Source: Isohypsibius dastychi (lineage: Eukaryota; Tardigrada; Eutardigrada; Parachela; Isohypsibiidae). Taken from it: a stretch of 22,882 bases of DNA. The translations under genes and the position numbers were made by a program. The stretch spans positions 1-22,882 of the forward strand of contig JAQIWT010000341.1 in assembly GCA_034696485.1 (NCBI GenBank). The letters are read 5' to 3'. Below the pieces are notes generated by a model. That model was not told the DNA's origin. It was given only the letters and a program-made list of their open reading frames with translations, and searched no databases. Positions 8,203 to 17,702 of the stretch are shown here, in pieces. The number at the start of each line of letters is the position of its first letter. Position 1 is the stretch's first letter.

Positions 8203-10195
8203 TTAGTATCTGGGTAAAATTTTCAAGTCACGCAGATGTTCGAAATTTTCAATGTAGCTATCCGCCGAGTCTACATATCCTGTCCAACCGAGTTTCCGGG
8301 CCTTACCAAGACTTGCCAGCATCGGAATCGGTCGTCCGGTAAGAAAATCTACAATATCAATCAAAATATTTTACACTTCAATACGAATTCGAAAACGTCT
8401 TCAAAGTTACCAGCAAATCCAAAATTAACATCATCGATCGCATTGGGGTCAACATTGTATTTGGCCGCAATTTTCTGCCAAACCGGCTTTTTGTCTGTCA
8501 TGTAATCCGTCAAACGTTGCTGCATAATATCCGATTCAACTCGCTGACCAATTGGAATTTCCATCGGGGCAGAAACGGTGAACAGCGGGTCAGAGAGAGG
8601 TAGTCTAAAATATCTGGAAGAAACAAGCCTGTTTGGCGGAAAACAAAAACTGATTTTTTTTTATTTTTCTTACTGAGCGAGTTTCGGCCAAACGAGCCGG
8701 TATTTGAACAAATCTCCGTTTGTGATGTTATACGCCTGATTCCCAGCTTTTTCATGTGTGCTGACAAACAGCTGGAATTTCGCATTGTTATCCGCCGAAG
8801 AATGCTCCTGGAACATGTCCCAGTTGAAAGGGTTTCCCGGAAAGGTCAGCGGAAGTCCAAGTTCCTTTTGAACAGCCGCGTAAATTCCGATGCAGGACGC
8901 CATGTTCATGACATTCGCTGGTAATCAGATCAAATATTCGGCGATAAGCGGAATCCGATTGTGTCTACTGTCTACATGCAGACTCACCTTTGGAAACACC
9001 GATAATAACACCGGGCCGAGTGTCGATCCATTTAAAGTTGCGTTTGCCGGCATATTCGACTAGGAGGTCGAGCTGGTCGTAGTAAAAATTCGGATCATTC
9101 GGGAATACTCGCGGCAAATCTTCAACGAACGGCATTGGGGCTGCGGCGAGATGGCAGCCATAGTGCTGAAAAACAAATCAAAAATGCATCCCCAATAATT
9201 CTTTGAAAGCTAAATTTATAACTGCGGATCCAAAAATTGAAACGAATGAAATTTTTTGGATTTTTATGCGTCAGTATATAGCGAAGTTGAAATTTAATTC
9301 AAAACTAAATAAAAAACAGAAACTCATTTTTTTGGCATGTCTAGATAAAATTAACAGTCAGAAATCGGAATTGAGATTAAATGGAAAATAATAGAGACTA
9401 AATTAAGATTTCATCAGAAATTACCAGTTTCTGAATTTTCGTGGTCGTAACCTTAATCAAAGGTCTTTGAGAGATCAGAAAATCGGATTGTAAAAAAGCA
9501 CGGTATGATAAATCGTAATTTCTTACAAAAGGCGTAAAGTAATGAAAATTACCTTCAGACCAGTTTGAAGCATGAAGACGTCCAGATGTTTCGCAACAGC
9601 GAAAACCATAGAAGTTAATTCATCAATATTATCAAAAAATATAAATTAAAAGTTAAATTATTAAGTTTACGTCAGAAACTATCGATTTCTGAATTTATCA
9701 TGATTAACCTCAATCACAGGTCATCGAAAAATCAGAAAATTGGGTTGTAAAAAGAACGGTACGATGGAATCGCAATTTCCTACAAAAGCTGAAAAGTACC
9801 GTAACGAAAATTACCTTCAGACCAGTTTGAAGCATGAAGACTTCCAGATGTTTTGCAACAGCGACAACTGCATCCATTGCTTTGTGCAACAAAACGGTGT
9901 TGACTTCCGCCTGATCTTTCGCATTTTTTCCTTCGATATAAGTGTAGTGAAAAACATGAGTGACCTTTTCACCACCGGCATCCTTGAGAATCTTCGCGAT
10001 TTCTTGGACGTCTTGAGCGAGAATATCGATGGCCAGAAACTTCAGTCTAGAATCAGTCAGGTTGACTTGTTGCGGTTTGCGAGAAACGGCAATGATGGAG
10101 CTCCAATCAGAAGGCGAAGTCTTGATGAGCTCCTCGAGCATAGCATGACCGGAAATGCCGTTCGCACCGAAAACCAAAGCAACTTTTGCAGCCAT
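8203..10195 (-). CDS. PRISE-family NADPH reductase (progesterone 5-beta-reductase/iridoid synthase-like SDR)
   Basis: Five exons join in phase: 10195-9815, 9165-8988, 8917-8674, 8613-8411 and 8348-8203. They give 383 aa, against about 389 for plant progesterone 5-beta-reductases. The protein opens with a Rossmann NADPH site, LVFGANGISGHAMLEEL (G10, G13, G16). The catalytic lysine motif QTGLK-HY (K127) is split exactly by intron 1, and the family's NFYY motif follows at 153-156 (NFYYDQLDLL). Then come W.DTRPGVIIGVSK, NPFNWDMF and a C-terminal GKARKLGWTGYVDSADSYIENF. Such enzymes reduce activated C=C bonds of enones such as 4-ene-3-ketosteroids or 8-oxogeranial; the substrate here cannot be predicted. 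The family is best known from plants and also occurs in microbes, so an animal gene with introns is notable. No lesion was seen. Intron 1 (649 bp) contains a duplicated relic of the exon 1 end. Confidence 0.9.
9414..9606 (-). repeat. Degenerate duplicate of PRISE exon 1 end plus intron start
   Basis: This block aligns throughout with 9672-9868, which is the true 3' end of exon 1 plus about 140 bp of intron. It includes a relic exon, 9606-9553, reading VFAVAKHLDVFMLQTGLK in an open frame, with an intact donor (gtaatt). Real exon 1 ends VVAVAKHLEVFMLQTGLK. No AG acceptor is present just upstream of the relic, so it is probably not spliced in. Confidence 0.88.
9672..9868 (-). repeat. Parent copy of the intron 1 duplication
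   Basis: This is the partner of 9414-9606, offset by about 260 bp. It contains the functional exon 1 end with its donor at 9814. The two copies differ by scattered substitutions and small indels, so the duplication is old enough to have diverged. Confidence 0.88.
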
Positions 10196-11313
10196 TCCAA
10201 GTGGGTGATTTCAGGAACGTTGAAAATAGTGATCAAAATTAAAGCGATAGGGAATGAAGAACACCAACACTCAGCTCGAAGACTTTGGAATATGCGCAGT
10301 GTAGGCTGAAGTGAGAACCGGTTCGTAAACTCCAGCTGAATTAGGCGGTAAGGTTTGTCCCTGACAAGATAAAAATTGGGATATGACGGGCAGAATTACG
10401 GTGGACAAATAGAACTTAAGACAATTATCAAGGTAAGAAAAGAAATATGAATGAAGGCGATAAAAGACATCAAGATTCCAGCCATGACGCGATAATGCAC
10501 GAAATCCTAAAGGAGGTCAACAATACATCCGAATATAAGCAATAGTCGCAAACAACGACGAGAACGAAACCAGGCAAACACGCGAACATATGGTAATAAT
10601 CGAGATATAAAATAATAAACAAGTATGATACGGTACGAAAACCACAACAAAAGACGAATCCAAACAGGGGTGTAAGGAAGTCTGCAGCAAATGAAGGGGC
10701 GGTGAAGCCAAAGGAAAGGGGTAAGCCCCTGATAGATGGATACCACAAAAATGGATACCCTACGCCTATGTACCAAGTCAAGGGCTATTTTGTTCTTGGA
10801 GCAATTTCAAACATCTTTTCTTCAGAATTCTAGTTACGGTTGTTCTGCCCGCGTTCGTGGCTGTCGTTCCAGCATCCTGCGTATGTGGTTCATAAGGCCT
10901 AATAAATGCGACGATAGAGATGGTCGCGCACACACTACTGTTGGGAACGCTGTTCGGAGCTGTTATGTATGACACACAATTTCAGTTGCATGGAGTTCAT
11001 GTCATTTTCTCGTGGTGAGAATTCCTCTGGATTGATTCGGTTGGTTTCAGGGATACCAACCAACGGAATCTGAATGACAGCAGGTAATTGAAATGTTGTA
11101 CAGTAATCTGTTTGATGGTTGAAGTTTGGCGTGAATATGTTGTTTTCGTTCTCCATTTAATGACAAAATCATTTAAACAGAGTGAGTTGCTACCTGTAGA
11201 AGTTTCTTGGCTTCATTTTAGGACTTTGTGATTTTGTGGAATCTCTTCGGTGTCGACGACGGATTGTTTTCTTGTTGTAGATTGCATGAAAAAGTTGTCG
11301 TTCCTACACCAAC
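10196..11313. other. Divergent spacer between PRISE gene and MED12
   Basis: This is 1.1 kb between genes transcribed in opposite directions, so it should hold both promoters. I noted ggggtaagcccc (hairpin near 10718) and a direct repeat of atggatacc at about 10736 and 10750. Several hydrophobic minus-strand frames overlap at 10470-10781 without any motif. The only weak gene candidate is at 10778-11156, listed separately. Confidence 0.5.
10778..11156 (-). CDS. Possible small two-exon gene, 112 aa, unknown
   Basis: An ATG at 11156 opens a 73-codon frame. If a 40-bp intron (10938-10899, gtagtg...ttattag) is removed, exon 11156-10939 joins in phase to 10898-10778 and gives 112 aa ending in a basic helix (TRILKKRCLKLLQEQNSP). 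The N-terminal half is polar and proline/asparagine-rich. I do not recognise it. The intron would be shorter than any other in this window (52 bp minimum elsewhere), which argues against it. It would start 157 bp from MED12 on the opposite strand and could share that promoter. Confidence 0.22.
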
Positions 11314-14300
11314 ATGTTTCCCCCACAAATCACCAAACGTCCCGTAAAAAAGAGCTCCTCATCCGGAAATCGTCTCGGTCCACCTGATATCTATCCTCAA
11401 GAATCCAAGCAGAAAGAAGATGAACTCTCTGCCGTTACTCTCAAACAAGGATTCATTTACACTCCAGTATCCACAGCGGAAGCGGAATACGGTTCGGGAC
11501 GTCTTCAGAATGGCAACGCTTTATCCAACACCACCAATCTCACAACTTTCCTCAACTCTGTGTTAAGCAAGAAGGAAGAATTGAATCTTTTGACGGATCC
11601 AGCTAAGAAGAAACCATTCCTGCCCAACAAGGAGAATTTCTTCTCACCAAATACCGCCAAAACCAAACAGCTGACGGAGAATTTTTTTCGCGATCAACTG
11701 AGTGGCACACGGCCTCCTCATCCGCTCAAGAAAATACCTGTTTACGCGAGGAAAGAGGATCTGTTCCTGGATTTCTATCATCATGGACAAATTCCGTATG
11801 TTCGAGCCACTTGGTTCATCAAATTCAGCCAAGCGAATTCCGCGGCGCAACCTGAACAAAAAGTAGATTTTTCTGGTGTTTTTTTTTGTTTGTAGCTGTT
11901 GAATTCTGAAATTTTCTAGCAACGAAAGAAACATGCTGGGGATGCGGGAACTGAATGGACGCAAGCGTTGTTGAAAATTCTGAAAGATTTGCTATCGAAA
12001 CTTCTTGATCATCGCAGTTTAGTCGTCGCCCATATTCTGGAACGTCTTCAAGTCCAGCTGCTGAACCAACCGCAAATATTTGGCGAATCAAATTCACAGG
12101 AAGACCCCATCCAATTTCCCCTTCAAGATACGCTTTTCAAATTTCTGGATCTCCACGGACCGAAATTCGAAATGAACGGTCAGCCGAAAAACCAGAAATC
12201 ATTTGACAGTTTGGTCTTGTTGTTTTCCGAACTGCTCTCCCGGAGGATTTTCTCGCACAACGCATGTCTCAGCGAAATCATCTCGAAAAATATTCTTGCA
12301 CGGGAAGTTGCGGTTAATTCGATTTCGAGGACTGAACCTAAGAAGACTCAGCCGATGAGCGCACTTGATGCGCTTTTGAATGCCCAGCCATCTCCTAGCA
12401 CGCAGTCTGTTTCAACGCCGGGATCATCTGGAATGTACGATTATCAGATGTCCGGGAGTAGTGCGCACTTTTATCATACGGAGGAGATTCCTCGAAGAAC
12501 TTTCCCTCAGTCACCGGCGGCGTATGGATTCGATATGAGATCACATCAGTACCATCAGGTAATTCTAGACAAATCAAGTTTTCCAGAAAATCAGATGCCT
12601 TTATTATTTTGTATCAGAAACGATTTATAGATGGTAGATGAAACATGAAGTTTGATTTTCGATCAGATCTAAAGTTTTGATGTTTGAACAGCCAAGATTC
12701 ATCCAATCATTGAGGGAGCTCAATATTTCTTTTTTTTTAGCTATTCTGAAGGAAACAGCACTTTCAGATTGTGTTTTGCGAGAAATACCTGTATGTTGTT
12801 TTGACTTCGGAATCCACGCTGCTAAAAACTGACTTGCGATCGTTTCTTTCGATTCCTTAGTATCGTACCATTATTTGTGACCTTTGGTTGTCTACTCGGA
12901 CCAAATTACTGCTTCGTAGTTTTAAACCAGTGGTAACAGGGTTGGGTTTGAGATGGATTTCATTTCACCCAGATTTCAATGCAAAGTATCTACAGCGCTT
13001 TCTGATTGTTCATTCCTGGCAATATTTAGATTTAATTTCAGAATCCCGTGCAGCCAAAAACGAAACGAACTTGCGATGGTTATTGTCGAATCTCAAGTAC
13101 AGTATCTAATCTTGCGTAGCCATTATTTGTGACCTTTCGTACCCATCGATGGCCAGCTTGACTAAATTGCAAAATGAACGAAAGTACAGTTGCGATCTAC
13201 TCTCTTTCTACTATCAAACTGACTTAGCGATAGCATGGCTATAGTCTTGTTCAAGAAAAGTGACATCGCGTGCTTGGCTATGGTCACTTACTGGTAAAAT
13301 CAGCACTGCTGGTAACTCAGCAAATGCTTTTCCTATAGCTAACCACGTAGTCTTTGACAGTTTAACTTATGGATTACAGTATCTGAATTTTTTTGATTAT
13401 TATTGAAATGTTTTCAGAATGTCAGCCGTGAGCCATATACATACGACGACTCTGACCCCGCATCTGCCGGACCATCCAGTGTGGAGAACTACGATAAGCC
13501 AGCAAGCGTCTCTAGTCTGAACTCTGATATCTTTGGCCAGAATACCGGCGTCCCTGTATCCCATCACTATTACTACGTTCTCCACTTTCCACTGCCGGAT
13601 CAGGACGATACTTCCGGCAGTGACAACAACCATGATTTCAATCAACGCGCTATTCTGCTCTTTGGTCCTGGACGTAGTCGAGAAAATGCTCGACAGGCTT
13701 GCAAGAAGTTGTCGAAAGATGTGCTGAAACTATTCGGGAAAAAGAGCTGCTTTGAAGTGACTGGTGGTGTTGTCAGTGAACCGAAATCGGATGCTAGAGC
13801 ATCGCTGGATGGACTGCGGCAAATGTATTTGCAACTACCGGTTTTTGACCGGAAGATTGTTTGTAATGCAGCGGTGAAGACGATGCGGAAAGTTTTAGAT
13901 AACTTCTGCAGCGATAACACCTTGATGCAAGTTGGTGAGTGTGCCTTATACGTTTTGAAGCAAATCCGTCATAGAGAGTGGCTTTGGTTTGCAGGGAAGC
14001 CTTCTCTGCCACCTGTTGAGAGTATTCTGTTTGCCATGGAGATGCTGGACAACTCCTTCGACACCACTCGGCTCCTGGAGACAGTCACCCACGTTCTGGG
14101 AAAGCTGAAAGACATTGAGCTGGAATTGAAGAACCGAGTTCCAACGATTGAGATTCCGAATTCTGCACTCCCTCTTCCAAGCATCACTTTCTTCTGTATT
14201 GGTATCCTCCGGAAGTACCATTCGTGTTTGTTGATCAAACCGGAATCTGAGATCAGGACGGTTTTTCATTGTCTTCGGGGAATCGTGACTTCAGTTGGTC

Positions 14301-16289
14301 ATCCGTCGGACTGCACTTCCGCTGAAAGATGTATTCTGGCCTATATGTATGATCTGTATCAGAGTTGCCTGCCACTACGAGCGACTTCGGAGAATTTTCA
14401 CGATCCTTCAGCGAAGATCAAGAAAGCGTTCTGGAAAGTGCTCTGCGTCGACCATTCCGCATATCTGGAATAGGGAACATGAGAGTACTGTTCGTCTCGT
14501 ACTGGAAAACCCTCAAGTTCTTCCGCCGTTGGAATTTATGAGAAAGCTGACTGATCCGAGCTGTCAACATGTGTTTGTGGTGAAAACTATCGAGAAAGTC
14601 TGCTCGTCTCAAGATCCCGACAAGTAAGAGATTTTACTGACTAGCGTTGCTAGACACGATTGTAACGACTGAGTTTCGTGATATGTTCCTGTGGTGGTAG
14701 TCTTTCAGTCAAGGGTGTTTTTTTCTTGTCAGGATCAACGAAATCGCTTGTTTGTGCGCGGAGGTGACTACTCGTTGCACGGGATTCGGCGCGGAATGGT
14801 GGGCAGCCATTGTTGCACTGACCTTTGCACATGATACAGCCAAGTCAGTTGGTTACCAGATCCTCCTGGACAAGATCGATGTAAGTGTAACCAACTCCTT
14901 TCCATCTTCCGAGGTTCAATCAACTCAAGCTTAATCATTGCAGGTGTCTGATGTTCGGAATCACGAAAAACTAGCCATCTTCATCTGCATACTGGTCCCG
15001 CGACATTGTCTACGAATGGAGGACTACATTGGTCATATCGCCATTTGGAGGTTCATGGTCCTCAACCACGACCTTACTGATGGCGGCCGACTAGCTGTTC
15101 ATCTCATGTTCCGACTTTTACGGGGTTGTCATGCTCCACTAGAAGGATCATTCTCCAACCAGGCTGTTTTCTACCTGAAGTATCCATGGGATCGCCAGTT
15201 GTTGATTTCAGCGCGACGCAACCTGGGGGTCCCACCACTTCTAGCCGCTTTGAAGGTCCTGCTTCGTTTGAGTGAATTCAATGTGAATCCGGATGATGAT
15301 GAGGAAATGGAGAATGTTGACTTGGATAATGTGTCTGTGCCGTTTGGAGTCGGAATCGAGCAGCTGAATGCGTTTGCCAGGGTTGTGTTGAGGGAGATGT
15401 GTCAGGAGGATACGGCGAGGGAATGTTTGTTGAAGGAATTGGAGAATCTTTTCTCGACGGAGTTGATTTGGGACCCCATTTTGAATCCGGAACAACAACG
15501 ACATTTGGTTCAGTTGTTGTGCTCACCGATTGAGAGTGTTCCGGCGTTGAGTTAGGATCGACCGGATGATGGAGGGCGACATACTTTTCACAAGATTTTG
15601 AAGAATCAGTGGATCAGTGGAACTTCCGCGCATCGTTGGTCGAGTTCAAACTGCCCTTGGTGCCACGACCAAGTGATTCCAACCCGATATCGCATGTTAG
15701 TGGTCAGGCGTGATTCTTTGAGAAGTCGTGTAAAATCAAGAGGTTGGAAACTTGAATTTTTTGCCGCTTCATGAGTTTTTTACGCAGATATGAATTCTCA
15801 TAATGATATTTCGTTCTAGGAACGGGAGAACGCAACGGATCTCTTCGCGAAATGTGTGGTTGATTCGTTTCGACTTAAGGGACCGGAAGTGGACAAGGCG
15901 AGTACACCAGGTACAAAAAACAAGTCGCGAGCCAGCGTGAAATATGAACTGGATCCTGGTCAACATGTTTATTACATGGCACCTCTCATCTCCAAACTCT
16001 CCGTCCTAGTCCAGCGTCTCGTGATGCACTACGCTACCGAATCCATTAAAATCCAGTCATGGTCACCAAAAACCAAAGATCGCGAGAATGTCACCAAAAG
16101 GTACGCCGGTTCTCCATGATTTCTCGACTTTTTTCGAAACGTTTTATTTTTAGTAATCTTTTATTGGCTCACGCACCTTTTGTCAGCATGATTCTCAGCT
16201 GTTTGGACGCCACCGGAAGTGGTGATCAAGAAGATCAGCGGAGCGCACTGTTGGATAGATTATTCAATCAGCTGACTGAGCTTTCGTAA
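11314..16289 (+). CDS. MED12: Mediator complex subunit 12 (MED12), reading frame interrupted
   Basis: Exons read as 11314-11862, 11920-12558, 13418-14623, 14733-14880, 14944-~15695, 15820-16100 and 16154-16289. MED12 activates CDK8/cyclin C in the Mediator kinase module, in the nucleus. The N-terminus is diagnostic: RLGPPDIYPQESKQKEDEL with KQGF, then YARKEDLFLDF and VRATWFIKF. The LCEWWD region follows: YYYVLHFPLP, QRAILLFGPGRSRENARQA, SAERCILAYMYDLYQSC and INEIACLCAEV with EWWAAI. Later matches include FARVVLREMCQED, VDQWNFRASLVEF and APLISKL. Three breaks interrupt it: a frame change between 14295 and 14473, a TAG at 15553-15555, and another frame change near 15609 (HKILKN to VDQWNF). The frame ends with TAA at 16287, where vertebrate MED12 (over 2,000 aa) continues for hundreds of residues. 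These may be sequence errors, decay or a truncated copy. Identity is certain; integrity is doubtful. Confidence 0.9.
12725..13140. repeat. Diverged tandem repeat (about 250-bp period) in MED12 intron 2
   Basis: Two units in the 859-bp intron 12559-13417 share ordered blocks: aatccacgctgctaaaaac versus aatcccgtgcagccaaaaac, ttgcgatcgtttctttcga versus ttgcgatggttattgtcgaa, and an identical ccattatttgtgaccttt at 12868-12885 and 13120-13137. The third occurrence of a ttagcgatag-like block near 13225 may be a weaker third unit. Every other MED12 intron is under 130 bp. Confidence 0.7.
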
Positions 16290-16327
16290 TTTCGCCGCAG
16301 CCATCGATTTCAAATCGCGTTCACTAA

Positions 16328-16926
16328 ATCTCTATCCATCTCCACAAACGACTCCATCTAGTGTAAGTTTTGGGTTTTCTTCGCCCTCTCGAAAGTAGTT
16401 TTGCCTGTGATATGCAAGAAAAATACGCATTTGTAGATAACAAAATTTATTTTGCTTTTTTTCTCCAGATCCTTCAAGAAACGAGCACCGAGAGCGAACA
16501 AAGCCATCAAGAATTTCGCCAAAGTTCAGATGAAAACTGAAGATGTCAGAGTGGATACCAAACTGAACAAGTTCGTCTGGTCCAAGGGAATAAGGTGAGT
16601 TTTGTTGGAAATAAGTTTTGATAACGAATCTTGATCTGGGGGGATGCCAGTCGGTTGATACAAGAAGATATAAGTTGATTAAAGAATTGCTTATTTAATT
16701 CATCTTGTTTTCAGAGGTGTCCCTTTCCGTGTTCGTGTGAGGCTGTCTCGCCGTCGTAACGAAGATGAGGATTCCGTTCACAAGCTGTATACGCTTGTTA
16801 CATGGGTTCCCGTCGATGAGTTCAAAGGTGCGTTTTCAAGCGTTTTTTCAGACTGAGATTTTTGCTGAAATTTGTTGGTTTTTATTTCCAGGATTACAAA
16901 CGCAGAATGTTGATAACGAGGAATAA
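16328..16926 (+). CDS. RPL31: 60S ribosomal protein L31 (eL31), exon 1 degenerate
   Basis: Exons 16469-16594, 16715-16827 and 16892-16926 encode [57 protein letters not shown] and the C-terminus [11 protein letters not shown], matching animal eL31 almost throughout. eL31 is a 60S subunit protein near the peptide exit tunnel. Upstream, CTC CAC AAA CGA CTC CAT CTA GT|gtaagt (16340-16362) reads LHKRLHLV and joins exon 2 in phase, exactly where the family has LHKRLHGVG. Before that point the frame shows almost no family match and meets TAA at 16325-16327, and no AG acceptor lies between. So the first 25-30 residues, with the start codon, are missing or scrambled. Introns are kept, so this is not a processed copy. 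The polyadenylation signal is at 17009. The gene may be broken or mis-assembled at 5'. Confidence 0.85.
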
Positions 16927-17017
16927 TCGTCGTGTTTGTTTCAAATTCAACTAATTCCTGGTCGTTGTTTATCTGTTCACTTGGGCTAGTTTGACGGAAG
17001 ATTTAGTGAATAAAAGA
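16921..17017 (+). repeat. RPL31 tail (last codon, stop, 3' UTR), copy 1
   Basis: This 97-bp block starts at the last RPL31 sense codon (GAA TAA) and runs past the AATAAA at 17009-17014. It is repeated at 17604-17700 with a single difference (gaaga versus gatga). Confidence 0.97.
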
Positions 17018-17420
17018 TCGACACTTCCGGCTGAAAATGTTTTTCATGGTGTTTGGAACTCCAGTATATTTGAACTGGAATGGTAATCCGTACTCCAAAT
17101 ATCAGTGATCACTGAAATGTCCGGTTCCCTTGTCGCAGCTGAAGAAAAGAAACAAATTGCAGCTGGAGGAAAATGTAACGACGAATTAAGATCAATGAAT
17201 AAAATTACGGACAAGTTTATCTACAACAAAAATTGTAAACTGAAGAATTGGCTGAAACGAGAAAAATGCAAAATCCAAAACAGAATAGGAGCTCATTGAC
17301 TGTGTGTGTGTGCTGTGCTACGTGTGCAGCGTGCGTGTGTACAGTCGCCGCCTATAGTCGGTGACGTAGTTTTGGCCGTGTTGGTTTATCGTATTCGTAT
17401 CTACCCTGTAAAATTAAAGC

Positions 17421-17609
17421 ATGACGCCGTCGATCGTCGAAGACGGGGCGCGGACCCTATCAGCTTCGATGCAGCGGCTCCGTGTGTACGGTTATATGCG
17501 AAATCAATCAAGTCAAAATCAAATCCCTGTACTGCTTCGTTGCGAAATTTTGTCGGTCTCGTTTTTGCAAAGGTTCTGGAATCTGGATAGAAAGGTTCTA
17601 GAAGAATAA
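17421..17609 (+). CDS. Possible small ORF ending in the duplicated RPL31 stop codon
   Basis: This 62-residue frame starts MTPSIVEDGARTLSASMQ and ends KVLEE, the last two bases-in-frame codons being GAA TAA from the copied RPL31 tail. The frame therefore uses the duplicated RPL31 stop and 3' UTR in the original RPL31 phase. It is CpG-rich, unlike its AT-rich surroundings. I recognise no domain; chance is a serious alternative. Confidence 0.25.
   Translation: MTPSIVEDGARTLSASMQRLRVYGYMRNQSSQNQIPVLLRCEILSVSFLQRFWNLDRKVLEE
17574..17603. promoter_or_regulatory. Two TTCnnGAA motifs resembling heat-shock elements
   Basis: TTCTGGAA (17574-17581) and TTCTAGAA (17596-17603) occur 22 bp apart within a repeated aaggttctRGAA, 100-130 bp before the ATG at 17703. 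TTCnnGAA is the core inverted pair of heat-shock elements. Function is inferred from the motif only. Confidence 0.3.
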
Positions 17610-17700
17610 TCGTCGTGTTTGTTTCAAATTCAACTAATTCCTGGTCGTTGTTTATCTGTTCACTTGGGCTAGTTTGACGGATGATTTAGTGAATAAAAGA
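17604..17700 (+). repeat. RPL31 tail, copy 2
   Basis: This copy matches 16921-17017 at 96 of 97 positions and includes its AATAAA (17692-17697). It ends 2 bp before the ATG of the next gene, so it would serve as that gene's 5' leader or proximal promoter if transcription starts upstream. Confidence 0.97.
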
Positions 17701-17702
17701 CG

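Larger units (their letters stand above)
16927..17702. other. RPL31 3' UTR, 586-bp insert and duplicated tail
   Basis: Between the two tail copies lie 586 bp (17018-17603) unrelated to RPL31 exon 4. The first half includes a lysine-rich chance-like frame at 17105-17299. Then comes a short GT-rich run (about 17300-17340) and a CpG-rich part with a 62-codon frame at 17421-17609. The insert ends in two TTCnnGAA motifs. Confidence 0.6.

Noticed and set aside
10470-10781. Three overlapping hydrophobic minus-strand frames that look like membrane segments
   Set aside because: All three read from the same purine-rich plus strand. Low complexity gives F/L/Y/C-rich translations, and no start context or motif supports them.
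13533-14269. Several antisense frames (60-107 aa) opposite MED12 exon 3
   Set aside because: They are shadows of a conserved coding exon, with no motif of their own.
14443-14478. A 36-bp intron to explain the MED12 frame change
   Set aside because: It is too short, and removing it does not restore the downstream MED12 frame.
17300-17343. GT-rich run as a microsatellite
   Set aside because: It is only a few imperfect units, too short and irregular to call.
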